A DNA stretch of 64,000 bases from assembly GCF_030167925.1 (NCBI RefSeq), contig NZ_JASKUT010000002.1:558001-622000 (forward strand). The letters run 5' to 3'. Made by a program: the position numbers and the translations under genes. This DNA comes from Paenibacillus silviterrae (lineage in GTDB: Bacteria > Bacillota > Bacilli > Paenibacillales > NBRC-103111). Below the pieces are notes generated by a model. That model saw only the letters and a list, made by a program, of their open reading frames with translations. It made no database searches and was not told where the DNA came from. This document shows positions 44,057 to 52,488 of this stretch, in pieces (the first letter of the stretch is position 1; every line of letters begins with the position of its first letter).

Positions 44057-45199
44057 TCATTCGAAGGACGGGATTATCACTTCTTTCCCGCCGTTCATGG
44101 CGGATTCATGCGCGCAAATGCCGGCGGCCGTCCAATTGGCTGCAGTAACGGCGTCTATTGAAGGCTTGCGCTCCTCTACGATGCTGCGAATAAATTCGTG
44201 CACCAGATGCGGGTGCGAGCCGTGGTGGCCGTTGCCCTGCAGCACCGATTGATGCGGGTTGTTCGGGTCCACTTCCGCCTGATGCGTGATGTAGTAGGCA
44301 AGCTCCGGAGGCAGCAGGTCGGGCCTGGACGGAGGAGAGATTCGCTCGGTGCTGATCGGTCTCGGTTTACCGGGCTCCTTCAAGCCCATTCGGAACAGCA
44401 CCTGGGGATCATTCTCCATATGCCATTCCATGGAGGCTTTCTCGCCGTAGATATTGAAGCTTTCCATATAGCTTCTTGCCGTCTCGAACAACGTGCGGGT
44501 GACCTCAGCGCTCAATCTGTCCCGATCAAGCTGAAAGATTGCTGTTTCGACCGGGAAGGGGTTTCCATATTGCTGCACGTGCGAGTCCTTCATCACACCG
44601 GATCCGAAGCAGTGCACCTTCGTCGCCCGGGCATCCGCAATAGCGAGCAGCGGAGAGACGGCATGAGTGGCGTAATGCATCGGCGGGAGACCTTTCCAAT
44701 ACTCGGGCCAATTCTCCATGTCCTGGTAATGGGCACCGCGTAGAAACTGAATGCGTCCGAACTCCCCGGTCGCATGCATCTGTTTGGCCAGAAGGAATTG
44801 GTACGTGTAGACGGCCGTCTCCATCATCATATAGTTTCGGTTATTGCGCTTCTGCGCCTCGACGATTTGCTTCAGTTCCTCAATTGTGGTAGCCATCGGC
44901 ACGGTGCAAGCGCAATGCTTGCCGGAGTTAAGCACATCCAGTGTTTGCTGCGCATGTGCATGAATCGGCGTGACGAGGTGAACCGCGTCATACTCGTCGG
45001 AACGGAGAATATCCGCAAGATCGGTGTATCTTCGTTCGAATCCGAATTTCTCGCCGTATTGATCCAGCTTCTCGCGGTCCGAATCGCAGATCGCTACGTA
45101 CTCAACGTCCGGATGAGCGTGATAGATGGGAGCGAACGCTCCGCCGAACCGTAAGCCGACAACGGCGACACGCAATTTTCGAGGTAATGGGGTGGACAT
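44057..45199 (-). CDS. Gfo/Idh/MocA-like protein with altered catalytic motif
   Basis: A 380-residue protein. The Rossmann block is VAVVGLRFGGAF (about residues 11-22), with an arginine inside the glycine motif. The region where the family has EKP reads HCACTVPMAT (near residue 105), so the lysine is missing. The substrate domain otherwise looks whole (YQDMENWPEYWKGLPPMHYATHAVSPLLA). ATG 45199 is nine bases after AAGGAG; an ATG that touches the site was rejected. It is divergent from another Gfo/Idh/MocA gene that has a normal EKP motif. Confidence 0.82.
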   Translation of the reverse strand: MSTPLPRKLRVAVVGLRFGGAFAPIYHAHPDVEYVAICDSDREKLDQYGEKFGFERRYTDLADILRSDEYDAVHLVTPIHAHAQQTLDVLNSGKHCACTVPMATTIEELKQIVEAQKRNNRNYMMMETAVYTYQFLLAKQMHATGEFGRIQFLRGAHYQDMENWPEYWKGLPPMHYATHAVSPLLAIADARATKVHCFGSGVMKDSHVQQYGNPFPVETAIFQLDRDRLSAEVTRTLFETARSYMESFNIYGEKASMEWHMENDPQVLFRMGLKEPGKPRPISTERISPPSRPDLLPPELAYYITHQAEVDPNNPHQSVLQGNGHHGSHPHLVHEFIRSIVEERKPSIDAVTAANWTAAGICAHESAMNGGKEVIIPSFE

Positions 45200-45359
45200 A
45201 TTTTTCATCTCCTTCGTGAATAAAGTTCTCGTTTCTATTATCATGGAATAAGTGAAGTATGTGAATGAAGAAAACCTCAGAAAAGCTGTACGATGTTCAG
45301 ATAACTACCGCTCCGCTTTTGCGGGGAACCCAATCTATAACGAGATCGGAGTGTCTGTA

Positions 45360-46427
45360 ATGACGCGAAAGCTGAAATTTATCCATGTCGGTACCGGAGG
45401 CTTCGGAACCAACTGGTGCAAGAACGTGCTGCCCTATGCTGTAAATGAGTTGCAGGCTGCGGAGCTTGTTGCTGCTGTAGATATCAATCCGGAGGCTCAT
45501 ACCAATGTCATTGAAGCCTTAAACTTTGATCCCAAGCAGTGTTATACGGACCTACGGCAGGCGCTGCAGGAGAATCCGTGCGATTTCATCAATATTGTAG
45601 TGCCTCCATTTGCTCATGAGTACGCGGTCGACTTGGCACTCGAATTTAACTGCCATATCTTGATGGAGAAGCCCATTGCCGAAGATATGGAGTCGAGCTG
45701 CAGAGTTTATCACAAGGTGAAGCAGTCCGGGAAGAAGATGGCGATCAGCATGAGTCACCGTTACGACCAGGACAAAAAATCGCTGGAGGCTTTAATCAAA
45801 TCCGGAGATTACGGCAAGCTGCATTACTTGATCGGGCGGTTTACCGCGAATAACCGGAATGCGGTGAACAATCTGAAGGAATACGCGCATCAAAACTTTT
45901 TAATTTCCTCGGTGATTCATCACTTTGATATTATTCGGACACTTTCCGGAGCCAATGCCAAAACCGTCTATACCCAGTCATGGAACCCCCATTGGGCGCC
46001 GTTCAAGGAGCATGCGACAGCGCTGATTCAAATGGAAATGGAGAATGGGGTACGCGCCTTTTTTGAAGGCTCCAAGACGAATGCCACCGCTCTGAACAAC
46101 TGGACTCGCGATTACTTCCGGGCGGAATGCGAGCTGGCGACGCTTGAGCTGAACCACCGGGAAATTACACTGCGCAGCGATCTCGATCCGGCACAGAAAA
46201 TCAACCGGCCCGTTCCGCTGTTAGAGGGAGATAGCTGGAGCCACCGGCTTATCATTAAAGAATTTATGGAATGGGTCAAGGGCGGACCGGAGCCGGCTAA
46301 CAGCATTGACGACAACATTCAAAGCACAGGATTGCAATTTGCCGCTATTCAAAGCGGCTTGACAAAGCAAATTGTGGATGTTCAGGCATTTCTGGCGGAG
46401 CATCTGCACCGGACGGCCGTCCGATAG
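45360..46427 (+). CDS. Gfo/Idh/MocA family oxidoreductase
   Basis: A 355-residue dehydrogenase: Rossmann block FIHVGTGGFGTNW at about residues 6-18 and catalytic EKP in ILMEKPIAED near residue 100. Conserved SHRYDQD and SVIHHFDIIRTL lie in the substrate domain. ATG 45360 is six bases after GGAGTG; the frame is open from 45252 but the upstream part has no binding site and no similarity to the family. The gene stands alone and is followed by a hairpin. Confidence 0.87.
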   Translation: MTRKLKFIHVGTGGFGTNWCKNVLPYAVNELQAAELVAAVDINPEAHTNVIEALNFDPKQCYTDLRQALQENPCDFINIVVPPFAHEYAVDLALEFNCHILMEKPIAEDMESSCRVYHKVKQSGKKMAISMSHRYDQDKKSLEALIKSGDYGKLHYLIGRFTANNRNAVNNLKEYAHQNFLISSVIHHFDIIRTLSGANAKTVYTQSWNPHWAPFKEHATALIQMEMENGVRAFFEGSKTNATALNNWTRDYFRAECELATLELNHREITLRSDLDPAQKINRPVPLLEGDSWSHRLIIKEFMEWVKGGPEPANSIDDNIQSTGLQFAAIQSGLTKQIVDVQAFLAEHLHRTAVR

Positions 46428-46435
46428 AACGGCAG

Positions 46436-46463
46436 ACAGGCTTGGGGCGAAACCCAAGCCTGT
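46436..46463 (+). terminator. Hairpin, probable terminator
   Basis: ACAGGCTTGGG (46436-46446) and CCCAAGCCTGT (46453-46463) form a perfect 11-base stem. The T-run is only three bases, so termination may be partial. Confidence 0.55.
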
Positions 46464-46576
46464 TTACTGCAATAAGTATGCTACAATATGGAGGATGTTT
46501 CCAAAGTGAATCGGATTCCGAACGAAATGGTAGATGACATTATTTGGAACCATTAAATAGGAGGGGAAAATAGCAA

Positions 46577-47560
46577 ATGACCGAAGATTTGCAACGGCTC
46601 AAATCACTTTTTACCGGCTGCTTGAGTGTGGCGGAAACGGAGGAAGGTGTTGCCCCGGTTCGGTTTACGGAACGGCAGCTAGGCGTATATGCACAGAAAG
46701 AAGCGCAGAGTCTCCGGAGCCGTTGTCTGGCAGGATGCCGGCTGGAGATGCGGACCGATAGCGAATATATTCGCTTCGATTACGTCAGGAAAGGAGGTGC
46801 CCGGAAATATTTATATTTCGATATTTGGGTAGACGGCAGATGGGTGGCGGAAATCGGAGAAGACAACCCGGAGCAGCCGGAAGGCTCGTTTAGCTATGAG
46901 ATAAGCGGGAATAGGGGCGGGATGAAGCAAATTTGCATCGATCTGCCGCATAATGCGGAAATTGTATTCCATTCGTTCCAATTGTCGCCGGACGCCCAGT
47001 GCGAGCCTATCGGTCAAGCGCATGGCGGCTTGTTATGTCTCGGAGACTCTATCACACAAGGAATGGACGCCAAACATCCGTCCAGCACGTATCCGGCACT
47101 TCTGGCGCGAGCGCTAGATATGCCGCTGCTCAATCAAGGTGTTGGAGGGTACATATTCAACGCGGACAGTTTGGACGAGAATTTGCCTTTTAAGCCACAA
47201 ATTGTGACCGTTGCTTACGGGACGAATGATTGGGTCCGCCATGAAACGATGGCTTCATTTCGTGACCAATGTTCCGCATACATCGATGCCGTCAGCCGGC
47301 ACTATTCCTATGCTCGCATATTCGTCATGACACCTATATGGCGCAGCATCAGAAATGAAAGAAAGCCGCTCGGTACTTTCGATGAGCTCGTCCAAACGAT
47401 AAAGGAGATTTGTGCCGATCACCCTTCCATCCATGTAATCGACGGGGAAAGCCTTGTCGCTCATTGCGGGAGACTATTCGCCGACGGAACTCATCCTACC
47501 GATGAGGGATTCGCTCATATGGCATTGAATTTATACAAGCAAATACTTCATAAGTTGTAG
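46577..47560 (+). CDS. SGNH/GDSL hydrolase (esterase) with N-terminal beta domain
   Basis: A 327-residue esterase. The N-terminal part (about 30-140) is a beta-sandwich seen before the catalytic domain in some SGNH enzymes. The catalytic domain has CLGDSITQG (Ser near residue 158), GVGGYIF, AYGTNDW (Asn) and the final DGTHPTDEG with the Asp/His pair. Such proteins remove acetyl or similar groups from sugars. No signal peptide is present. ATG 46577 follows AGGAGGGG. Its place among sulfatases and dehydrogenases suggests side-group removal from the same glycan. Confidence 0.88.
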   Translation: MTEDLQRLKSLFTGCLSVAETEEGVAPVRFTERQLGVYAQKEAQSLRSRCLAGCRLEMRTDSEYIRFDYVRKGGARKYLYFDIWVDGRWVAEIGEDNPEQPEGSFSYEISGNRGGMKQICIDLPHNAEIVFHSFQLSPDAQCEPIGQAHGGLLCLGDSITQGMDAKHPSSTYPALLARALDMPLLNQGVGGYIFNADSLDENLPFKPQIVTVAYGTNDWVRHETMASFRDQCSAYIDAVSRHYSYARIFVMTPIWRSIRNERKPLGTFDELVQTIKEICADHPSIHVIDGESLVAHCGRLFADGTHPTDEGFAHMALNLYKQILHKL

Positions 47561-47631
47561 TCCTAAGGGCCGTCCTGTAGGCAGTCGTTTGTTCCTATCT
47601 TTACGGTAATTCAACAGGCCGGTTAGCAAAT

Positions 47632-47668
47632 AGGGCTGTTCCTCATAAGAGAGGGACCGCCCTGTTTT
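47632..47668 (+). terminator. Probable terminator of the SGNH hydrolase gene
   Basis: AGGGC-N-GTTCCTC (47632-47644) pairs with GAGGGAC-N-GCCCT (47651-47663) with one mismatch and one G-U pair, followed by GTTTT. Confidence 0.55.
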
Positions 47669-47678
47669 ACAGCTGGGA

Positions 47679-48455
47679 CTACAGCCTTCTGTCGCGTGCC
47701 GCATAAGCGGTCGGTGACATGCCTGTATACTTGCGAAACATTTTGTGAAAATAGGAGGTATCGTAATAACCTAAGTGATGAGCGATGAAAGTGACGGTCA
47801 ACGTTGTATTCTGAAGCATCTCCATGGCGGAGGCGATACGCAATCGGTGCTGGTATTCTAACGGCGTCTGGCCTACCGCTTCCTTGAACAGCGTTAAAGT
47901 ATAGTTTGGAGACCGGCCGATAAGCTCTGCCAGCTCTTGCATGACAAGAGGCTTGCGGTAATTCTGGGAAATATGATGCTCCAGCTTGTCCACGTGATCT
48001 GCACGGCGCTTCGGCAATGGAGGAGCTTCAAGCTCACGGCACGCGTTACCAAGCATTTCAAGAAGAATACCCGTCTGGATTGTGTTGTAATATTCCCTAC
48101 GCTCCATGGACTGTCGGTGCAGAGAAATGAAACGCTCTCGATAATAATCGAACATGCGGACCCGCATAAATTGCGGCTCCGTTTTTTTGATTAACGGCAG
48201 GCTGAGCTCGGGTGAGCAAGTGAAAGTGACGGCATACTTTTGATGAAGAACCTCCTTGTCGTTGAAAGCTTCCCGCTGTGTGCCGGACGGAATGAAAATC
48301 AGATCGCCCTTCGACGCCTGCCTGGTTACATCGTTCAGCCGATAGAGCAGCTTCCCGTCCGTTACGAGCACGAGAACATGATATTGTACATGCTGCAAAC
48401 GATTGTGCCAATGCGGTATGAAATCGTCTAAATATACATTTAGGTTATATATCAT
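47679..48455 (-). CDS. AraC family transcriptional regulator
   Basis: A 258-residue regulator. The N-terminal cupin includes HWHNRLQHVQYHVLVLVTDGKLLYRL and KGDLIFIPSGTQREAF. The C-terminal double helix-turn-helix is at about 155-255 (LVMQELAELIGRSPNYTLTLFKEAVG and VTFIAHHLGYYDTSYFHKMFRKYTGMSPTAYA). ATG 48455 (MIYNLNVYL) is preceded by AGGGGGT; the longer open frame upstream runs through the regulatory region without a binding site. It is divergent from a sulfatase gene, which it probably controls. Confidence 0.88.
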   Translation of the reverse strand: MIYNLNVYLDDFIPHWHNRLQHVQYHVLVLVTDGKLLYRLNDVTRQASKGDLIFIPSGTQREAFNDKEVLHQKYAVTFTCSPELSLPLIKKTEPQFMRVRMFDYYRERFISLHRQSMERREYYNTIQTGILLEMLGNACRELEAPPLPKRRADHVDKLEHHISQNYRKPLVMQELAELIGRSPNYTLTLFKEAVGQTPLEYQHRLRIASAMEMLQNTTLTVTFIAHHLGYYDTSYFHKMFRKYTGMSPTAYAARDRRL

Positions 48456-48491
48456 ATGGACAGGAACCCCCTGTCGAAGTGAATGTGGTTC

Positions 48492-48539
48492 TATACATGT
48501 AATCGTAACTTTATACATGGAGTTTGTAAAGCGTTTCCG
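48492..48539. promoter_or_regulatory. Candidate AraC binding sites and catabolite-response-like site
   Basis: Direct repeats TATACATG at 48492-48499 and 48512-48519 start 20 bases apart, as expected for an AraC dimer on one face of the helix. GTAAAGCGTTTCCG (48526-48539) resembles a CcpA cre site with three mismatches at the ends. Both lie between the AraC gene and the sulfatase gene. Confidence 0.4.
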
Positions 48540-48565
48540 TCTATACTGGACATGAGGTGAAGACA

Positions 48566-49981
48566 ATGAATGCCAACAAAAGGCCGAATATACTGTTCAT
48601 CATGTCCGATGATCATGCTTCCCATGCGATGAGCTGTTATGGAAGCCGCATTAACGAAACGCCGAATATCGATCGTATTGCAAATGAAGGAATGCGCTTT
48701 GACAACTGCTTTTGCACCAACTCCATATGTTCCCCGAGTCGCGCGGCGATTCTCACCGGAAAGTACAATCACTTGAATGGTGTGAAATCGATCAACGACG
48801 ACTTCGACGGCAAACAGATGACCTATCCGAAGCTGCTGCAGGCGGAGGGATATCAGACCGCCATTGTCGGCAAGTGGCATCTCGGTCACGGCGGTGATGC
48901 CGACCCGACGGGCTTCGATTACTGGACGGTCGTACCGGGACAGGGCCAATATCATGATCCTGTCTTTATTGAAATGGGGGAACGAAAGCAATACCCTGGG
49001 TATGTAACGGATCTGACAGCGGATTTCTGCATCGATTGGCTGGATCAGCGCGACAAGGATCGTCCGTTTATGCTGATGTGCCATCATAAAGCGCCGCATC
49101 GGCCATGGGAGCCGGCGGCCAAGTATGCGAACCTGTATGAGGATATCGAAATTCCGGAACCGGAGACGTTCTACGACGATTATTCCAATCGCTCACAAGC
49201 AGCCGTTGAGGCAAAAATGCGAATAGATCGCGATATGGTGGACGAGGTGGACCTCAAAGGATTGCCGCCTGAAGGGCTGACGCCACTTGAGGAGAAAAAG
49301 TGGAGATATCAGCGGTATATTAAGGACTACTTGCGATGCGTCGCTTCGATCGATGAGAATGTCGGACGGCTGCTTGATTATTTGGACACGGAAGGCTTGA
49401 CGGAGGATACCATCGTTGTTTATACATCGGATCAAGGCTTCTTCTTAGGGGACCATGGCTGGTATGACAAACGGTTTATGTACGAGGAGTCTTTGCGTAT
49501 GCCTTTCGTAATTCGTTACCCGCGCGCGATTAAGCCGGGCTCGGTAACGGAGGCAATGACGCTCAATATCGACTTCCCGTCGACATTCCTTGATTATGCG
49601 GGGGTTGCGATTCCGAAGGAAATGCAGGGACATAGCCTGCGTCCGATCTTTGAGGGAAATAAGCCGGATGATTGGCGAACCTCGATGTATTACCGTTATT
49701 GGATGCATCTGGACGAGCACCACAATGTATATTCCCATTACGGCATCAGAACAAACCGTTATAAGCTGATCTATTATTATGCAGAGGCTTTGGGAACGTC
49801 AGGGTCCATTGAAGAGAAGCGCCCGCCGGAGTGGGAACTATTCGACTTGAATAAGGATCCGCACGAAATGAATAATGTATATTCAGATCCTGCTTATGCT
49901 GAGTTAATACCTGCGCTTAAAGCGGAAATGCATACACTTCAGCGGGCAGTTTTAGACGAGCCGGTTGAAGAGATCGAATAA
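48566..49981 (+). CDS. Sulfatase (formylglycine-dependent)
   Basis: A 471-residue type I sulfatase: MSDDHASH gives metal ligands, the formylglycine motif is CSPSR with Cys55, GKWHLGHGG is near residue 98, and TSDQGFFLGDHGWYDKRFMYEES supplies further metal and sulfate ligands. This last block is typical of the iduronate-2-sulfatase-like or heparan/choline-sulfatase-related group. ATG 48566 follows GAGGTG. No signal peptide. It is divergent from an AraC regulator and followed by a strong terminator. Confidence 0.93.
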   Translation: MNANKRPNILFIMSDDHASHAMSCYGSRINETPNIDRIANEGMRFDNCFCTNSICSPSRAAILTGKYNHLNGVKSINDDFDGKQMTYPKLLQAEGYQTAIVGKWHLGHGGDADPTGFDYWTVVPGQGQYHDPVFIEMGERKQYPGYVTDLTADFCIDWLDQRDKDRPFMLMCHHKAPHRPWEPAAKYANLYEDIEIPEPETFYDDYSNRSQAAVEAKMRIDRDMVDEVDLKGLPPEGLTPLEEKKWRYQRYIKDYLRCVASIDENVGRLLDYLDTEGLTEDTIVVYTSDQGFFLGDHGWYDKRFMYEESLRMPFVIRYPRAIKPGSVTEAMTLNIDFPSTFLDYAGVAIPKEMQGHSLRPIFEGNKPDDWRTSMYYRYWMHLDEHHNVYSHYGIRTNRYKLIYYYAEALGTSGSIEEKRPPEWELFDLNKDPHEMNNVYSDPAYAELIPALKAEMHTLQRAVLDEPVEEIE

Positions 49982-50004
49982 AATCAATTGTCGGCAAAAG
50001 CAGG

Positions 50005-50030
50005 AAAAGCCCCGAAGCGGGGCTTTTTCT
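50005..50030 (+). terminator. Strong terminator of the sulfatase gene
   Basis: AAAAGCCCCG and CGGGGCTTTT with a three-base loop and a T-run to 50028. Confidence 0.85.
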
Positions 50031-50097
50031 TCGTTTAGGATGGCATCGTGTGGGGCTATGCTGGGTTCCTTACCCATTCGACCCGGCCCCATCCCTT

Positions 50098-51459
50098 CTA
50101 TAATTTTACGCGAATTTCCTCGATCGATACCCTGCGTTGGCCTCCCGGTCTAGATTCTGCCGATGCGATAACCGGCTCGGGTTCACCGATCTCAACCAAA
50201 CGGGAAATCAATCTTCGCTTCAAATCGTCAGCCACGCTTCGGTACGATTCAAGCCCAATCAGATTGACGAGCTCATATGGATCCGACTCGAGATCGTACA
50301 ACAAATCCTCGACATAATGCTCAGAAGCGGAATCGCTCCAGCCATGAAGCTGCGGCGCAGTGACGCTATACTTCCAGCGATCGGTTCGAATCGCTCGACC
50401 CACCTGAGATTCGCTGATTTGTATCAGAACCTCCTCAGGCCATTCCCCGGATTGTCTTCTGACAAGCGGCATAATGGAACGTCCCTGCATATCGGAAGGA
50501 ACGGGAATTCCGGCTGCATCCAGCAGCGTCGGAGGGAGGTCCACCAAGCTGACCAGCTGCCGCAGCTGTCCGCCCTGCATAAAGCCTGGACCGTAGATCG
50601 CCGTAGGGGTCCGAATGGAGCTGTCATGGGCGCTGCGTTTATACTCGCCGTTGCGGGTTTTGAAATGGCAGCCATGATCGGACGTGAAGAGGATGATCGT
50701 TTTTCTCGTCAGGTCCAGACTCTTCAGTGCATCCATCAGGCGTCCCAGCGCTTCGTCCAACCGCTTGACCATCCCATAATAACCACCCAGGTGCTGAGGC
50801 GCCGTACCGACTAACGCCTTCAGATCAGGCGGTGTCCACCGGTCCGTATACATTCCCTCGTACCCGTCGGGTGCCGGGTAATTGTCCCGATGATTCTGGT
50901 GGTGCGGTTCAATATAGGACAAGAACAGGAAGAAAGGATCCTGCTGGTGCCGATCGATATACCGAATGGCCGCATCCGTCTGCGCATCCACACGATAGCC
51001 CGGCAGCTTCACCTCTTGGCAGTCGTTATCGTAAAGCACGGTATTGTATGCATCGGAGGAGAATTCAAGGACGTTGGCCGCCAGCCAATACTCGTAGCCG
51101 CCGCGATCCTCCACGGGAACAGGCTCATGCTCCGAAAGATGCCACTTACCGATATAGCCCGTTTCATAACCCGCATCTTTAAAATAGTGGGCTAAAGTAC
51201 GCTTCTCATGAGAAAGCGGAATGTTGTTTCGGTAACAGCCCGTTGTTGTAGCATACATTCCCGTTTGGAGACAGGAGCGCGCAGGTCCGCACACCGGCTG
51301 ACATGTGAAGGAGTTGTACAAATGCGTTCCTTCCTGTGCCATTCGGTCAAAATTCGGTGTCAACCCCAGCGGGTTGCCGTGCACTCCCGTCGTATCCCAG
51401 CGCTGCTGATCGGTGAAAAATACTATCACATTTGGACGTTCGTTCTCTTTGATCGCCAT
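50098..51459 (-). CDS. Sulfatase (formylglycine-dependent)
   Basis: A 453-residue type I sulfatase. FFTDQQRWD carries the first metal ligand, the formylglycine motif is CGPAR with Cys57, GKWHLSEHE is near residue 104, and FTSDHGCHFKTR is the second metal block. Position two of the CxPxR motif is glycine, which is less common than serine but allowed. ATG 51459 follows AAGGAGTGG. No signal peptide. It is divergent from an AraC gene and convergent with the preceding sulfatase. Confidence 0.92.
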   Translation of the reverse strand: MAIKENERPNVIVFFTDQQRWDTTGVHGNPLGLTPNFDRMAQEGTHLYNSFTCQPVCGPARSCLQTGMYATTTGCYRNNIPLSHEKRTLAHYFKDAGYETGYIGKWHLSEHEPVPVEDRGGYEYWLAANVLEFSSDAYNTVLYDNDCQEVKLPGYRVDAQTDAAIRYIDRHQQDPFFLFLSYIEPHHQNHRDNYPAPDGYEGMYTDRWTPPDLKALVGTAPQHLGGYYGMVKRLDEALGRLMDALKSLDLTRKTIILFTSDHGCHFKTRNGEYKRSAHDSSIRTPTAIYGPGFMQGGQLRQLVSLVDLPPTLLDAAGIPVPSDMQGRSIMPLVRRQSGEWPEEVLIQISESQVGRAIRTDRWKYSVTAPQLHGWSDSASEHYVEDLLYDLESDPYELVNLIGLESYRSVADDLKRRLISRLVEIGEPEPVIASAESRPGGQRRVSIEEIRVKL

Positions 51460-51529
51460 CCGCTACCACTCCTTAAGGATCATATCGTAATCCGAAGATA
51501 TATAATAAATTATAATGATCATAGGCAAT

Positions 51530-51557
51530 TTGATTAGAGGATAAACGACGGTATAAT
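51530..51557 (+). promoter_or_regulatory. Promoter of the AraC gene
   Basis: TTGATT (51530-51535), 16-base spacer, TATAAT (51552-51557), 38 bases before the GTG start. Confidence 0.6.
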
Positions 51558-51595
51558 ATAAGAAAACGAAGATTGTGCGATTCGGGGGAACAACC

Positions 51596-52483
51596 GTGGA
51601 CCATCAGCTGTATCGCAGGGCAACCGGCGAGTACGACGTAACCTTTTATTTTGTATTTGATTGGCACAGAGAGGCAGACTGGAATTTTACCGATTACCGG
51701 ATACCCGTTACAACGTTCTGGTATATCCTTGAAGGGAGCCGGCTCCTCATAGCTTCCGGCGAGCAGCACGAGCTGAAGCCCGGTATGCTGGTAGCCTTGC
51801 CGACGAACACGAGCATTTCTACAACATATGGAAGACAGGATAAGGCACCGATACATTATTTGTCCATGGGGATTCAAGCGATCGCGGGAGGCCTCGATTG
51901 GACGGAGCGATACGGCATTCCCATTGCCATGCAGGCGTTTCCCCGGCATGAGCCACGGGAGCTAACCCGCATCTGGCATAAGCTGAAGGAGGAGGCCCCC
52001 ATGTTCCGGCAAATCCTCTCTGAGGGGGCGGAAACCTTCGTCTCCGCTGCACACGCCGGCTTTGCACTGGCCTGGGAGAGCAAGCTCAAAATGTGGCTTT
52101 CCCTGATGACGCAAGCCATGCTTCCCTATATGACCACGCCGAACCCCGTCATCGACCGAAGAGTCAGCGACATCTGTACGTATATCCGAAGAAATTATGC
52201 CCGCAAGCTGCAGGCGGATGAACTGGCGAGGCAGGCGGCTCTAAGTGAAGGACATATGCGCGCGGTGTTTCGGCAGGTCATGGGCATGTCACCGCATCAA
52301 TATATCCTTCAGACCCGCATCGAGAAGGCCAAGGAGCTTCTAGCCGCAAGCGGACTTTCCTTAGCCTCCATTGCCGAGCTGACGGGCTTCGAGGATCTTA
52401 GTCACTTCGTCCAAATGTTCCGTAAGCGCGAAGGTGTGACCCCAGCAGCGTATCGTAAAAGGTTAGGAGCTTGGGAAGGGTAG
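51596..52483 (+). CDS. AraC family transcriptional regulator
   Basis: A 295-residue regulator with an N-terminal cupin-like domain (TFWYILEGSRLLIASGEQHELKPGMLVALP) and a C-terminal double helix-turn-helix (about 200-290, LQADELARQAALSEGHMRAVFRQVMGMSPHQYILQTRI and LASIAELTGFEDLSHFVQMFRKREGVTPAAYRKR). The start is GTG 51596, five to six bases after CGGGGGAA. It is divergent from the sulfatase at 50098 and probably activates it. It ends five bases from the convergent LysR gene. Confidence 0.88.
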   Translation: MDHQLYRRATGEYDVTFYFVFDWHREADWNFTDYRIPVTTFWYILEGSRLLIASGEQHELKPGMLVALPTNTSISTTYGRQDKAPIHYLSMGIQAIAGGLDWTERYGIPIAMQAFPRHEPRELTRIWHKLKEEAPMFRQILSEGAETFVSAAHAGFALAWESKLKMWLSLMTQAMLPYMTTPNPVIDRRVSDICTYIRRNYARKLQADELARQAALSEGHMRAVFRQVMGMSPHQYILQTRIEKAKELLAASGLSLASIAELTGFEDLSHFVQMFRKREGVTPAAYRKRLGAWEG

Positions 52484-52488
52484 CTTGC

